Of a stretch of DNA of 64,000 bases, positions 8,786 through 16,199 are shown piece after piece. Within the stretch, counting starts at the first letter, position 1, and each line of letters starts with the position of its first letter. A program made the position numbers and the translations under genes. The stretch is from Limnohabitans sp. (lineage in GTDB: Bacteria; Pseudomonadota; Gammaproteobacteria; Burkholderiales; Burkholderiaceae_C): positions 1-64,000 of the forward strand of contig NZ_JAFEIF010000042.1 in the NCBI RefSeq assembly GCF_017848645.1. The letters are read 5' to 3'. The notes below the pieces were generated by a model. That model saw nothing but the letters and a program-made list of their open reading frames with translations, did not search any database and was not told the DNA's origin.

Positions 8786-10063
8786 TCAGTGCGGGTACGC
8801 GTTGCGGCCGTGGGTAGGTGAGAGGCTCGAAAGCGCTGCGCCCGGCAAGGTGGGCATGTGTTGGGCGGGCATGTGCTGGACGGGTTGGGACAAGGGGTGT
8901 GTGTCGGCACCCAGGGGGATGCTCAGGTGGTGGCCGGTCAGCACATCGGCGATGCGCAGGGCCGACTGGCCGTCACCAAACGGGCATTGGCGCAGTTGCA
9001 TGGCCTGGTAGGCGCTGCGGTCGTGCAGCAAAGCCGTGCTGTGCTCGATGATGGCGTGCGGGTCTGTGCCCACCAGCAGGGCACCCCCGGCGTCGACCAG
9101 CTCTTGCCGCTCGGTGCTGTCGCGCGTGATGAGCACGGGGCGCTGCAGGGCCGAGGCCTCTTCCTGAATGCCGCCCGAGTCGGTCAGGCAAAAATGGCAT
9201 TGCGACAGCAGCCCGATCAGCGCGGGGTAGTCCAGTGGCTCGGTCAGGCACAGGCGCTGCGCATGCTCGGGGGCCAGATCGCCCAGGCCTTGCGCGATGT
9301 CCAGGCGCACGCTGGGGTTGGGGTGTTGTGGCCAGACGGCGATGAGTTGTGGGTTGAGTTTGAGCAAAGTGCCCACGGCTGCCGCAATGTGCTGGATCGG
9401 GCGGCCCCAGTTTTCGCGGCGGTGCGCGGTCACCAGCATCAAGGGTGCGTTGTCGAACCGGCCCAGCAGTTGCTGCACATCGTCCGGGTAGGCCTGGCCC
9501 CAGGGCTGCTGGGCCAGACGTTGGCTGACCCACAGCGCGGCATCGATCACGGTGTTGCCGACTTCAAAAATGTGCGCAGCCGCAACGCCCTCGCGCAGCA
9601 GGTTCTGGCGGGCTTGCGGGGTGGGCGGGAAATGCCATTGCGCCAGGCGTCCGATGAGCTCGCGGTTTTTTTCTTCCGGAAAGGGATCATGCTGACCGGT
9701 GCGCAAACCCGCTTCGATGTGCGCGACCGGGATGTCCCTGAAATACGCCGCCATGGCCCCGACCAAGGCGCTGGACGTGTCGCCTTGCACCAGCACCACG
9801 TCGGGCTGGGCATGGCTGAGCACCTGGTCAATGCCTTGCAGCAATTCGGCCGTGAGTTGCGACAGGCCAGCCCGCTCGCGCTTGAGGTGCATGTGGTGGT
9901 CCGGGCCCATGTGGAAAAAACGGTACAGGGCCATGGCCATGTCTTCGTGTTGCCCGGTGTGCAGCACTTGAACGGTTTCACCGCGCGCTTTGAGGCTGCG
10001 GTAAACGGGGGCCATTTTGATGATTTCGGGGCGTGTGCCGGTGCAGACCAGATAGTGGCTCAT
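8786..10063 (-). CDS. wecB: UDP-N-acetylglucosamine 2-epimerase (non-hydrolysing)
   Basis: The 425-residue enzyme converts UDP-GlcNAc to UDP-ManNAc in the cytoplasm. Family signatures are plain: GTRPEIIKMAPV at the N-terminus, VLVQGDTSSALV, HIEAGLRTG, NTVIDA, LVTAHRRENWG, and the nucleotide-binding DSGGIQEEA with the later STERQE. The C-terminus is about 50 residues longer than usual, with a His/Pro-rich tail. ATG at 10063 has AGGAGA 8 bases upstream and overlaps the previous stop as ATGA. Its place inside the synthase operon suggests that the polymer contains ManNAc or a derivative, though the enzyme also has general envelope roles. Confidence 0.92.
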   Translation of the reverse strand: MSHYLVCTGTRPEIIKMAPVYRSLKARGETVQVLHTGQHEDMAMALYRFFHMGPDHHMHLKRERAGLSQLTAELLQGIDQVLSHAQPDVVLVQGDTSSALVGAMAAYFRDIPVAHIEAGLRTGQHDPFPEEKNRELIGRLAQWHFPPTPQARQNLLREGVAAAHIFEVGNTVIDAALWVSQRLAQQPWGQAYPDDVQQLLGRFDNAPLMLVTAHRRENWGRPIQHIAAAVGTLLKLNPQLIAVWPQHPNPSVRLDIAQGLGDLAPEHAQRLCLTEPLDYPALIGLLSQCHFCLTDSGGIQEEASALQRPVLITRDSTERQELVDAGGALLVGTDPHAIIEHSTALLHDRSAYQAMQLRQCPFGDGQSALRIADVLTGHHLSIPLGADTHPLSQPVQHMPAQHMPTLPGAALSSLSPTHGRNAYPH

Positions 10064-11136
10064 GCGCAGTTCTCCTCTGAGGTGGGTGGTGTGTGGTTGG
10101 GGGGGTGCCAAGGCGGCAGGATTTGGGCAATGACTTCGTCGGTGACAGTCCAAAGCGCGCTGTGGCGGTGCGGTAGGGCGCGTTGCTGCCAGCAGCGCAC
10201 GCTGAGCAGATCGCCTTGACGCCAGGCCACCAGGGCGATCAGGCCCCAAGGAAATTCGCGCCCGCTTTGCGCCAGCCAGGTGGCGCGGTGCTCGCGCATC
10301 CATTGGACGTAATGCGCACCAGCGCCGCCGGGCAGGCCCGGGAAGTCCACCAGCAAGGGGTAAATCTGGGCTGTGGCGTCGGGATAGAAATGGTGACCTG
10401 GGTGCGGGTGCGCCTTTTGGGTGCTGACCCGAAAGATGCGGTGCGTTGGGTCCCAGAAAGCAACGTGGATGGCCCGTGCCAAGCTGGGGCTGGGCCAGGC
10501 TGACCAGACTTCCAGGTTGTCCATGAACAGGCTGTAGCGGATGTGCGGCGAGACGTGGTAGAGCCCGGTGGCTGGCTCATGCAGGCCGCGCAGGTCTTGG
10601 GCCGCACGCGCTTGCAATGCTGCGATGGGCATTTGGGCGCGTTCGTGTGGCGCCAAGCGGTGCAAAAACTGCAACCACAGGGCCAGCGACGAGTCGTCGG
10701 CATCGGGTGCTTTGCACCAGCGCCAGGTGGTGCGCGAGCTGGCTTGATGGGCCCTGCCTGGCTGCTGTGGGCTTTGGCAATAACGGCCCAAGTGTCCCGC
10801 TTCTTGGTAGCGCTGCGACAGCCAACGGGCCCAGGGCAGGGCGTAGGCCGAAATATCCAGCCCCTGCGACTGGGCCACACCCAGGGCCTGCAAGGCGAAA
10901 TACGGGTCCACGGTGTCGCCCCGGTGTTGCACCGTGATGGCCCCGGTGGCGTCGGTGTAGCCGCTCAGGTCCAGGGCTTGGCCTGTGGGTGTGGTCTGCA
11001 TGGGGGCAGCTTGCAGGGTGGCTTGTGCGTGGGCCGCGCTCAGACCCAGGACGCTGCACGCCAGGACCAGTAGGCTTTGGCAAGACCAGGCTTTAAGGCC
11101 ATGCTGCAGAAGGTGGAGCGGGCGCAGTCGCTTCAT
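10060..11136 (-). CDS. Exported protein of unknown function, possible alpha-helical sugar-active enzyme
   Basis: The 358-residue protein has a clear signal peptide (hydrophobic LLVLACSVLGLSAAHAQA, cleavage after about residue 38). The mature part has repeating helix-like stretches with many Trp and His (ALWLQFLHRL, WSAWPSPSLARAIHVAFW, HFYPDATAQIYPLL, EFPWGLIALVAW), which recalls alpha/alpha-barrel glycoside hydrolases or polysaccharide lyases. No catalytic pair could be assigned. Both ends are joined to neighbours by ATGA overlaps. A periplasmic trimming or quality-control enzyme for the polymer is a reasonable but unproven idea. Confidence 0.6.
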   Translation of the reverse strand: MKRLRPLHLLQHGLKAWSCQSLLVLACSVLGLSAAHAQATLQAAPMQTTPTGQALDLSGYTDATGAITVQHRGDTVDPYFALQALGVAQSQGLDISAYALPWARWLSQRYQEAGHLGRYCQSPQQPGRAHQASSRTTWRWCKAPDADDSSLALWLQFLHRLAPHERAQMPIAALQARAAQDLRGLHEPATGLYHVSPHIRYSLFMDNLEVWSAWPSPSLARAIHVAFWDPTHRIFRVSTQKAHPHPGHHFYPDATAQIYPLLVDFPGLPGGAGAHYVQWMREHRATWLAQSGREFPWGLIALVAWRQGDLLSVRCWQQRALPHRHSALWTVTDEVIAQILPPWHPPNHTPPTSEENCA

Positions 11137-11789
11137 GATGCGATCCCCGGGGTCTGCGTCTGGGTCTGTATCCAGACCGGGCCGTACACGCAGGCGCTGT
11201 CATCGGCCAGCACTTTCTCGGCGCTCAGGCTGACGGGCTGGCCCCTGCGGCCAATGGCGGTGTGTGGCCCCAGGCGCACGGCCGCTCGCGCAACCACCGG
11301 CCCCAACACCCGTGCACCCTCGGCCAGCGTCACCTGGTGTGCAAACAAGGCACCCAGCAGGGTGCTGTCTGGGGCCAAGTGGATGTCGCCGTGCACCTTG
11401 ACATCGCCTGCGACCAGACTGCGTGCGCCGCAGGTCAGCTTTCCGCTGACCACCAGCGGGCCAGGCAAGCAGCTGTCCTCGGGCAAGTGGCAGTCGCCTT
11501 GCACGCGCCAGCCATGGTCTCCCCAAGGTTGGGCGTGGGGTAGGTGCGTCAGCAGCTGGCGTTGGTCGTCCTCTGGCGTGGGGGACGGGTAGGGGCTGTG
11601 CAGCGCCTCGAAGTCCTCGGCGTGGGTTGCTGCACTGGCGTGCAGCGCTTGTGGGTCATGCTTGATTTGAAGTGGCCGGGCATCGCTGGGGTGACGCAAC
11701 TCGCGCCAGGCCGGGTAAAAGGGCCAGGCCAGCAAAACCAGGGTGAGGGCCCCGAACAGTAGAGCCAAAGGTTCAATAAACCCGTTCAT
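11133..11789 (-). CDS. Membrane-anchored bactofilin-like beta-helix protein
   Basis: The 218-residue protein has one N-terminal membrane helix (about residues 6-24), a polar linker rich in His, Ser and Pro to about 90, then short repeats in the pattern of a beta-helix: VVSGKLTCGARSLVAGDVKV, HGDIHLAPDSTLLGALFA, LGPHTAIG. This resembles polymer-forming bactofilin domains. A hexapeptide-repeat transferase is the alternative, but no acyl-CoA site was seen. ATGA overlaps link it to the synthase before it and the exported protein after it. It may form a scaffold that positions the polysaccharide synthase. Confidence 0.6.
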   Translation of the reverse strand: MNGFIEPLALLFGALTLVLLAWPFYPAWRELRHPSDARPLQIKHDPQALHASAATHAEDFEALHSPYPSPTPEDDQRQLLTHLPHAQPWGDHGWRVQGDCHLPEDSCLPGPLVVSGKLTCGARSLVAGDVKVHGDIHLAPDSTLLGALFAHQVTLAEGARVLGPVVARAAVRLGPHTAIGRRGQPVSLSAEKVLADDSACVYGPVWIQTQTQTPGIAS

Positions 11790-13222
11790 GCGCCGGACTC
11801 CTTGCGGTAGCGCACAGTTTTGTGCCAGACCAGTTCTTTGCGCAGCACACGGTCCAGCACCACATCGCCCAAAGCTGCGGTGATGGTGGGCAAGCTCGCC
11901 ACAAAATTGAACATTTGAAAAGGCAGCAAACGGATGCGCTGGCGGTGACCGTCAACCAGCACCGCGTAGACCATTTGCATGAAGGCCGAAAAGCCACCCA
12001 AAGCCGCATACACCACCAGCAGCAAACTGGGAACGAAAACGGTCAGGACCTCGGAGCCATTGAGGTAATAAAGACCCACGGCCATGACCCAGCCCAGCAG
12101 CAGCAGGGGTTGCAGCAAAAAGATGTGCAGCAGCATCAGGCCATCGATGCGTTCTCGCCAACTCAGCCAAGGCGAGCGGATCAGCTGTCGCACCTGACGC
12201 CACAGCACCTGGTTGTGGCCCTTGGCCCAGCGGTGGATCTGGCGCAGGCGCACCGACCATTCTTCGGGCACCTCTTCGTAGCAGGTGGCCTGGTTGTTGT
12301 AGACGGTTTTCCAGCCCGCCACCAGCAAGCGAAAGGTGATGTCGGTGTCTTCGGCCAGCACATCGTCGCGCCAGCCCCCGGCCGCTTGCACGGCCGACAA
12401 ACGCACCCCGCCCACGGTGCCGCCAAACTGGGGCACGCCGTGCAGGTTCATGCGGGCTTGCTGGTCCACTTGGTAGCCCGCCGAGCGTTCCATGTCGAGC
12501 ATGCGGGTGAGCAAATTGGTGGAGACGTTGCGTGGCACCACGCGGCCCATCACGGCCCCGACCTCGGGGTCCAGAAACGGGGTCACCAGTTGCCGCAGCA
12601 AGCTGGGGCCAGGTGTGTAGTCGGCGTCAAAAATGAGGGCGATGTCGCCTTGCGCGTAACGCACCGCATCTTTCAGGGCTGCTGCTTTGCCGGGCTTGCC
12701 GCCGTTTCGGTGAAAGGCCTGCAGACGCCCGGGGTGTTGCGCGATGGTGGCGTCCACGATGGCGGCGGTGCGGTCGCTGGAGCGGTCGTTGACCACCACC
12801 ACGTTCAGGCGATCAGGTGGGTAGTCGCTTTGCAGCAGCGCCTGCATGCTGTCGGCGATCACTTTTTCTTCGTTGTGGGCGGCGATGAACACCGTCACCA
12901 TGGGCCACTGGGCCGGCAGCACATGGGCATAGGGGTAGCGCTGCGTGCCAAACACGCGGTTGAGCGCATACAGCATTTGACGCACACCGTAGCTCAGCAT
13001 GACCAGCACGATCACGCCCAACACCAAGGCCAGAGTCAGACTGCCTGGGCGCTGCTGCCAGGTGGCTGCGAGTTCTTGCGCTGCGGCCGGGGTGCTCAGG
13101 CCCACGCCCATCAGGCAGGTGATGGTGATGCTCCCCGTGCGCCCTGGCCTGTGTGGGCAATGTGCAGCGGCCGAGTGGTTGGGGCCAAGGTCTGGAGTCT
13201 TCGAGAGATGGCTGGTGGGCAT
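11786..13222 (-). CDS. Processive family 2 glycosyltransferase (polysaccharide synthase)
   Basis: The 478-residue inner-membrane enzyme has two N-terminal hydrophobic segments (about 30-48 and 60-85), a cytoplasmic GT2 domain and three to four C-terminal membrane helices. Motifs of processive synthases are present: VTVFIAAHNEE, VVVNDRSSD, DAD at 199-201, EDTD at 291-294 and QIHRW at 328-332 (Q-x-x-R-W). It should polymerise a nucleotide sugar and extrude the chain, like PgaC or NfrB. No PilZ domain is attached. ATG at 13222 follows AAAGGA by about 6 bases. It is the first gene of an eight-gene operon; the neighbouring epimerase makes UDP-ManNAc a plausible substrate. Confidence 0.85.
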   Translation of the reverse strand: MPTSHLSKTPDLGPNHSAAAHCPHRPGRTGSITITCLMGVGLSTPAAAQELAATWQQRPGSLTLALVLGVIVLVMLSYGVRQMLYALNRVFGTQRYPYAHVLPAQWPMVTVFIAAHNEEKVIADSMQALLQSDYPPDRLNVVVVNDRSSDRTAAIVDATIAQHPGRLQAFHRNGGKPGKAAALKDAVRYAQGDIALIFDADYTPGPSLLRQLVTPFLDPEVGAVMGRVVPRNVSTNLLTRMLDMERSAGYQVDQQARMNLHGVPQFGGTVGGVRLSAVQAAGGWRDDVLAEDTDITFRLLVAGWKTVYNNQATCYEEVPEEWSVRLRQIHRWAKGHNQVLWRQVRQLIRSPWLSWRERIDGLMLLHIFLLQPLLLLGWVMAVGLYYLNGSEVLTVFVPSLLLVVYAALGGFSAFMQMVYAVLVDGHRQRIRLLPFQMFNFVASLPTITAALGDVVLDRVLRKELVWHKTVRYRKESGA

Positions 13223-13286
13223 GGTGTCCTTTACTTGAGCAAAGAAAGTGCATGGTCCGTTGGCGCTGATTTTTCATCAGCGAAAC

Positions 13287-13309
13287 AGCGCACGCCCGCC
13301 CTGTGCGCT
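13287..13309. promoter_or_regulatory. Inverted repeat in the divergent exopolysaccharide promoter region
   Basis: Perfect 7-base arms AGCGCAC (13287-13293) and GTGCGCT (13303-13309) flank 9 bases. A looser outer pair, CATCA near 13275 and TGATG near 13324, is almost concentric. The site lies 65 bases upstream of the synthase start and about 160 bases upstream of the divergent lipoprotein start, in the 245-base gap that must hold both promoters. It is a plausible operator for a dimeric regulator, perhaps the nearby Crp-type protein, but its spacing is not the Crp consensus. Confidence 0.35.
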
Positions 13310-13467
13310 TGCGCCCTGAGCGGTGATGTGCAGCACCGAAATCGCAACCGGTGAATCAACGAACAGTCATTGGGGCGGGGCGTTTTTACATTGATCCGAT
13401 GCGCAGACCGCTGTCCTGGATGAGCGCTGGTTTGTGGTTGTGTCCCAAGCATTCAAGGAGTCAAGCC

Positions 13468-16032
13468 GTGCAAAATATTTCTTCAAATCAAGTTCTTTGG
13501 CAGCGATCCCGCAGGGCCTTGGGGGTGGTGTGCAGTGCCGCCATCTTGCTGGGCGCTTGTGGTGGTGCGAACAATGTTCCCAGCCCACTCGGCTTGCAGG
13601 ACCTCAGCGATGGCGTCCTGTCCGAAGACCCGGAAGTGGGCCCTTTGCCCGAGCTGTTGGCACAGGACCCGAATGCCGCTTTGATGGTCCCCACGGTGGT
13701 GTTGGCCAGCGCTATCACAACGCAGTCACCCGTCATCCCCGCACCAGTGCCCGCCTCGGTCACGTCGACTGCCAATGCGGCTTCGAGCTCTTTGCTGCAA
13801 CGCGCTGTGGCCACGGTGAGCGCATGGACGCAGGCACTGGGGATCAGCGCGTCTGCTGCGCTGCCCGACAAGTCTTTGCCATCTGTGGCCGCCACGTTGC
13901 TGGCCCCACCTGTGCCCGACCCCGGTGTGCTGATGCTGTTGCTGCCCGACGGTCAGAACATGGCCGACCCCGGTGTGTCAGCTTGGGTAGACGCGGCATC
14001 TGAGCTGGGCGTGCGTGTGCAGCCCATCACCGATGCGCAGTTCCTGGCCTTGGGTGATTCGGCCCGTGATTTTGCGGGGCTGATCCTGCCCGATGGTTTG
14101 CATGTGCAGGCCACCGATGCTTTGTTGGCAGCGGTCAAAACTTTCACCCAACAAGGCGGGCGCAGCATGCTGGTGTTTGACTTTGGGGCGCTGACCACCT
14201 TGAGCGATGGCACGCCGGTGTACCCGATTCCCAAGTCACGCTTGAGCGACATGGCCGGGGTGGACTATGTGATGTACGAGGCCTTGCGCGACCAGACCAC
14301 GGGCCTGGGGCCGGTCACTGCAAAACGCAGCACCTTGCGCAGTTTGCTGGTGCCACCGGGCAAGTCGCTGCCCTTTGTGGGTTTGGCAGCCAGCACCGCC
14401 GCCGCGCCTTTGCTGAGTGCGGCGCAAATCAGCAGCGATGCGGCCTTGTACCTGCCTGTGGGTGTGAACGATGCGGGGGGCGCACGCGGCTTTGATCCGC
14501 AGCAGTACAGCCGCATGTCCTATGCCAAGAGCAGTGATCGCAGCGTGTCAAAAACGAGTGGACGCCAGGTGCAAATCGATCTGGGACGGGCGTTCCAAGC
14601 GCACGCCTTGCCTGCCGTGTCGCAGCCTTTACCCGATCCCATGCCCACCTCGACCAAGAGCGCCGACACCGTCGTGCGCAGCGCAGCGCTCTTGGCGGGG
14701 GATGAACCCCTGGAGGCTTACAGCGGCTATTTGCTGGGACCGCTGATTTACCCAAGCTATGTGACGGCGGGCGAGTTTGGCAACTTGCCCGGGCAAAAGG
14801 TGTTGGCCACTTCACCTCAATTTGGTTTGGTGGCGGGCGTCAATCCGGTGGGGGCCGGGCAGGTGCTGTTTGTGAACCTGCCGCTGACCTACCTCAAGGG
14901 CCGCACCGATGCCTTGATGATGCACGGTTACCTGAATTTTTTTGTGCGCGAGGTGCTGGACTTGCCGCACCTGTCATCCATGCCCAATGGCGTGGGCGGC
15001 ATGAGCTTTGACTGGCATCTGGACGCCAAAGCAGCGCAGGCCCCCACGGGGGCGCTGATCAAGCTCAAGGTGTTCAGCGATCCGCAGGCTTTGTTCTCGA
15101 TCGAGATGACCGCCGGGCCCGATGCCATCGTGGCGGGGGATCGGTTGGGTTGGAACCTGGCACGCAACAAAACAGCGCAGCAGTACCTCAAGACGTTCAA
15201 AGCCGCAGGCCACAGTGTGGGCTCGCATGGCGGCTGGATTCATGATTTTTATGGCCTGAACGTGAGCGAGACCAACGAGTTGGTTAGCACCGGTGGCGCG
15301 TGTTTGAACCCGCAGCTGCGGCTGGACAACTTCATGCAGTGTCTGGTGATCAACCGCCGTGATGTGGATGCGGCCACAGGGTTCAAGTCGCGCAGCTATT
15401 CGTCGCCTGAGGGTAACAACCCGATGTGGTCGATGGACTGGCATGAGCAGCAAGGCGTGGTGTCGACCTACTTTGCGGGGCACACCGGTTTGGGCGGTAC
15501 ACGCCAATACCGCGATGGGCGTTTGCTCAACCCCGGCTTGTGGGTGTTCCCGGTCACGCCTGCGGGTTTGTACGCCACCTACGAAGAGTTCCAGGACTAC
15601 AAGGTGCCGCAAAGCGAGATCATTGCGTGGAAGCGCGAGATGATCGATTTCGGGGTGACACACAACACCGCCCGCATGATTTATGCGCACCCGCCTGGCG
15701 CGTATTTGTGGCGCAACGTGCTGCTGGACATGCTGAGCTACGCCAAGAGCAAGGGGCCGCAGTTTGCCTGGTACACCATGGAACGCCTGGCCGACTTCAT
15801 GAACCGTCGCCTGCAGGTGAGCTGGTCACAAAGCCTGGACCCAGGCACGGGGCAAACCGTTTTCATGGCCAACCATCCGCAAAGCCTGCAGGAGATGGTG
15901 TGGCGGCTGCCCAAGTCGCGTTTTGTGCAGGCCCCGGTGATTGTGTCGGGCAGTGCCACGGTGGACGGCACGGATGCGCGGTTCTGGCTTGTCAAGGCTC
16001 AGGGCGGCACGCAGCTGGTGTTTCGCAGTTGA
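13468..16032 (+). CDS. Lipoprotein with GATase-like and NodB-like deacetylase domains
   Basis: An 854-residue paralogue of the membrane-anchored deacetylase at 5161. The GTG at 13468 was chosen because AAGGAG sits 8 bases upstream and it places a lipoprotein signal directly at the N-terminus (lipobox L-L-G-A-C, Cys31). A 120-residue Ala/Pro/Val-rich linker leads to a Rossmann-like domain (GVLMLLLPDGQ, GLILPDGLHV, GGRSMLVFDFG) and a NodB-like domain with HLD at 517-519, HGGWIH (His587 and His592), YSSPEGNNPMW and YAHPPG. It probably acts on the polymer from the outer membrane, or carries a related carbohydrate-binding role. It is transcribed away from the synthase operon. Confidence 0.7.
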   Translation: MQNISSNQVLWQRSRRALGVVCSAAILLGACGGANNVPSPLGLQDLSDGVLSEDPEVGPLPELLAQDPNAALMVPTVVLASAITTQSPVIPAPVPASVTSTANAASSSLLQRAVATVSAWTQALGISASAALPDKSLPSVAATLLAPPVPDPGVLMLLLPDGQNMADPGVSAWVDAASELGVRVQPITDAQFLALGDSARDFAGLILPDGLHVQATDALLAAVKTFTQQGGRSMLVFDFGALTTLSDGTPVYPIPKSRLSDMAGVDYVMYEALRDQTTGLGPVTAKRSTLRSLLVPPGKSLPFVGLAASTAAAPLLSAAQISSDAALYLPVGVNDAGGARGFDPQQYSRMSYAKSSDRSVSKTSGRQVQIDLGRAFQAHALPAVSQPLPDPMPTSTKSADTVVRSAALLAGDEPLEAYSGYLLGPLIYPSYVTAGEFGNLPGQKVLATSPQFGLVAGVNPVGAGQVLFVNLPLTYLKGRTDALMMHGYLNFFVREVLDLPHLSSMPNGVGGMSFDWHLDAKAAQAPTGALIKLKVFSDPQALFSIEMTAGPDAIVAGDRLGWNLARNKTAQQYLKTFKAAGHSVGSHGGWIHDFYGLNVSETNELVSTGGACLNPQLRLDNFMQCLVINRRDVDAATGFKSRSYSSPEGNNPMWSMDWHEQQGVVSTYFAGHTGLGGTRQYRDGRLLNPGLWVFPVTPAGLYATYEEFQDYKVPQSEIIAWKREMIDFGVTHNTARMIYAHPPGAYLWRNVLLDMLSYAKSKGPQFAWYTMERLADFMNRRLQVSWSQSLDPGTGQTVFMANHPQSLQEMVWRLPKSRFVQAPVIVSGSATVDGTDARFWLVKAQGGTQLVFRS

Positions 16033-16199
16033 GTGCCCTCGCTGCGATCGGCTGGATCAGCTGCATTTTCCAGAGGTATATGCCCTCTGGGCTATGCAAA
16101 CACACCGTTCGATCAATCGACGCTGCCGAGCATTGGCCCGAGCATGAAGCCATGTTCACCCTGCAATGGTTGCAGTGGCCCTTTTGATCGGAGTTCGAC

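Noticed and set aside
8858-10219. 453-codon open frame antisense to wecB
   Set aside because: Low-complexity Gly/Gln/His product; the epimerase motifs lie on the minus strand.
11822-13354. 510-codon open frame antisense to the GT2 synthase
   Set aside because: His/Gln-rich shadow; the synthase carries all GT2 motifs on the other strand.
16070-16090. CCAGAGG...CCTCTGG inverted repeat after the lipoprotein deacetylase
   Set aside because: Seven-base arms with a 7-base spacer and no T-run; may be chance, so not listed as terminator or operator.
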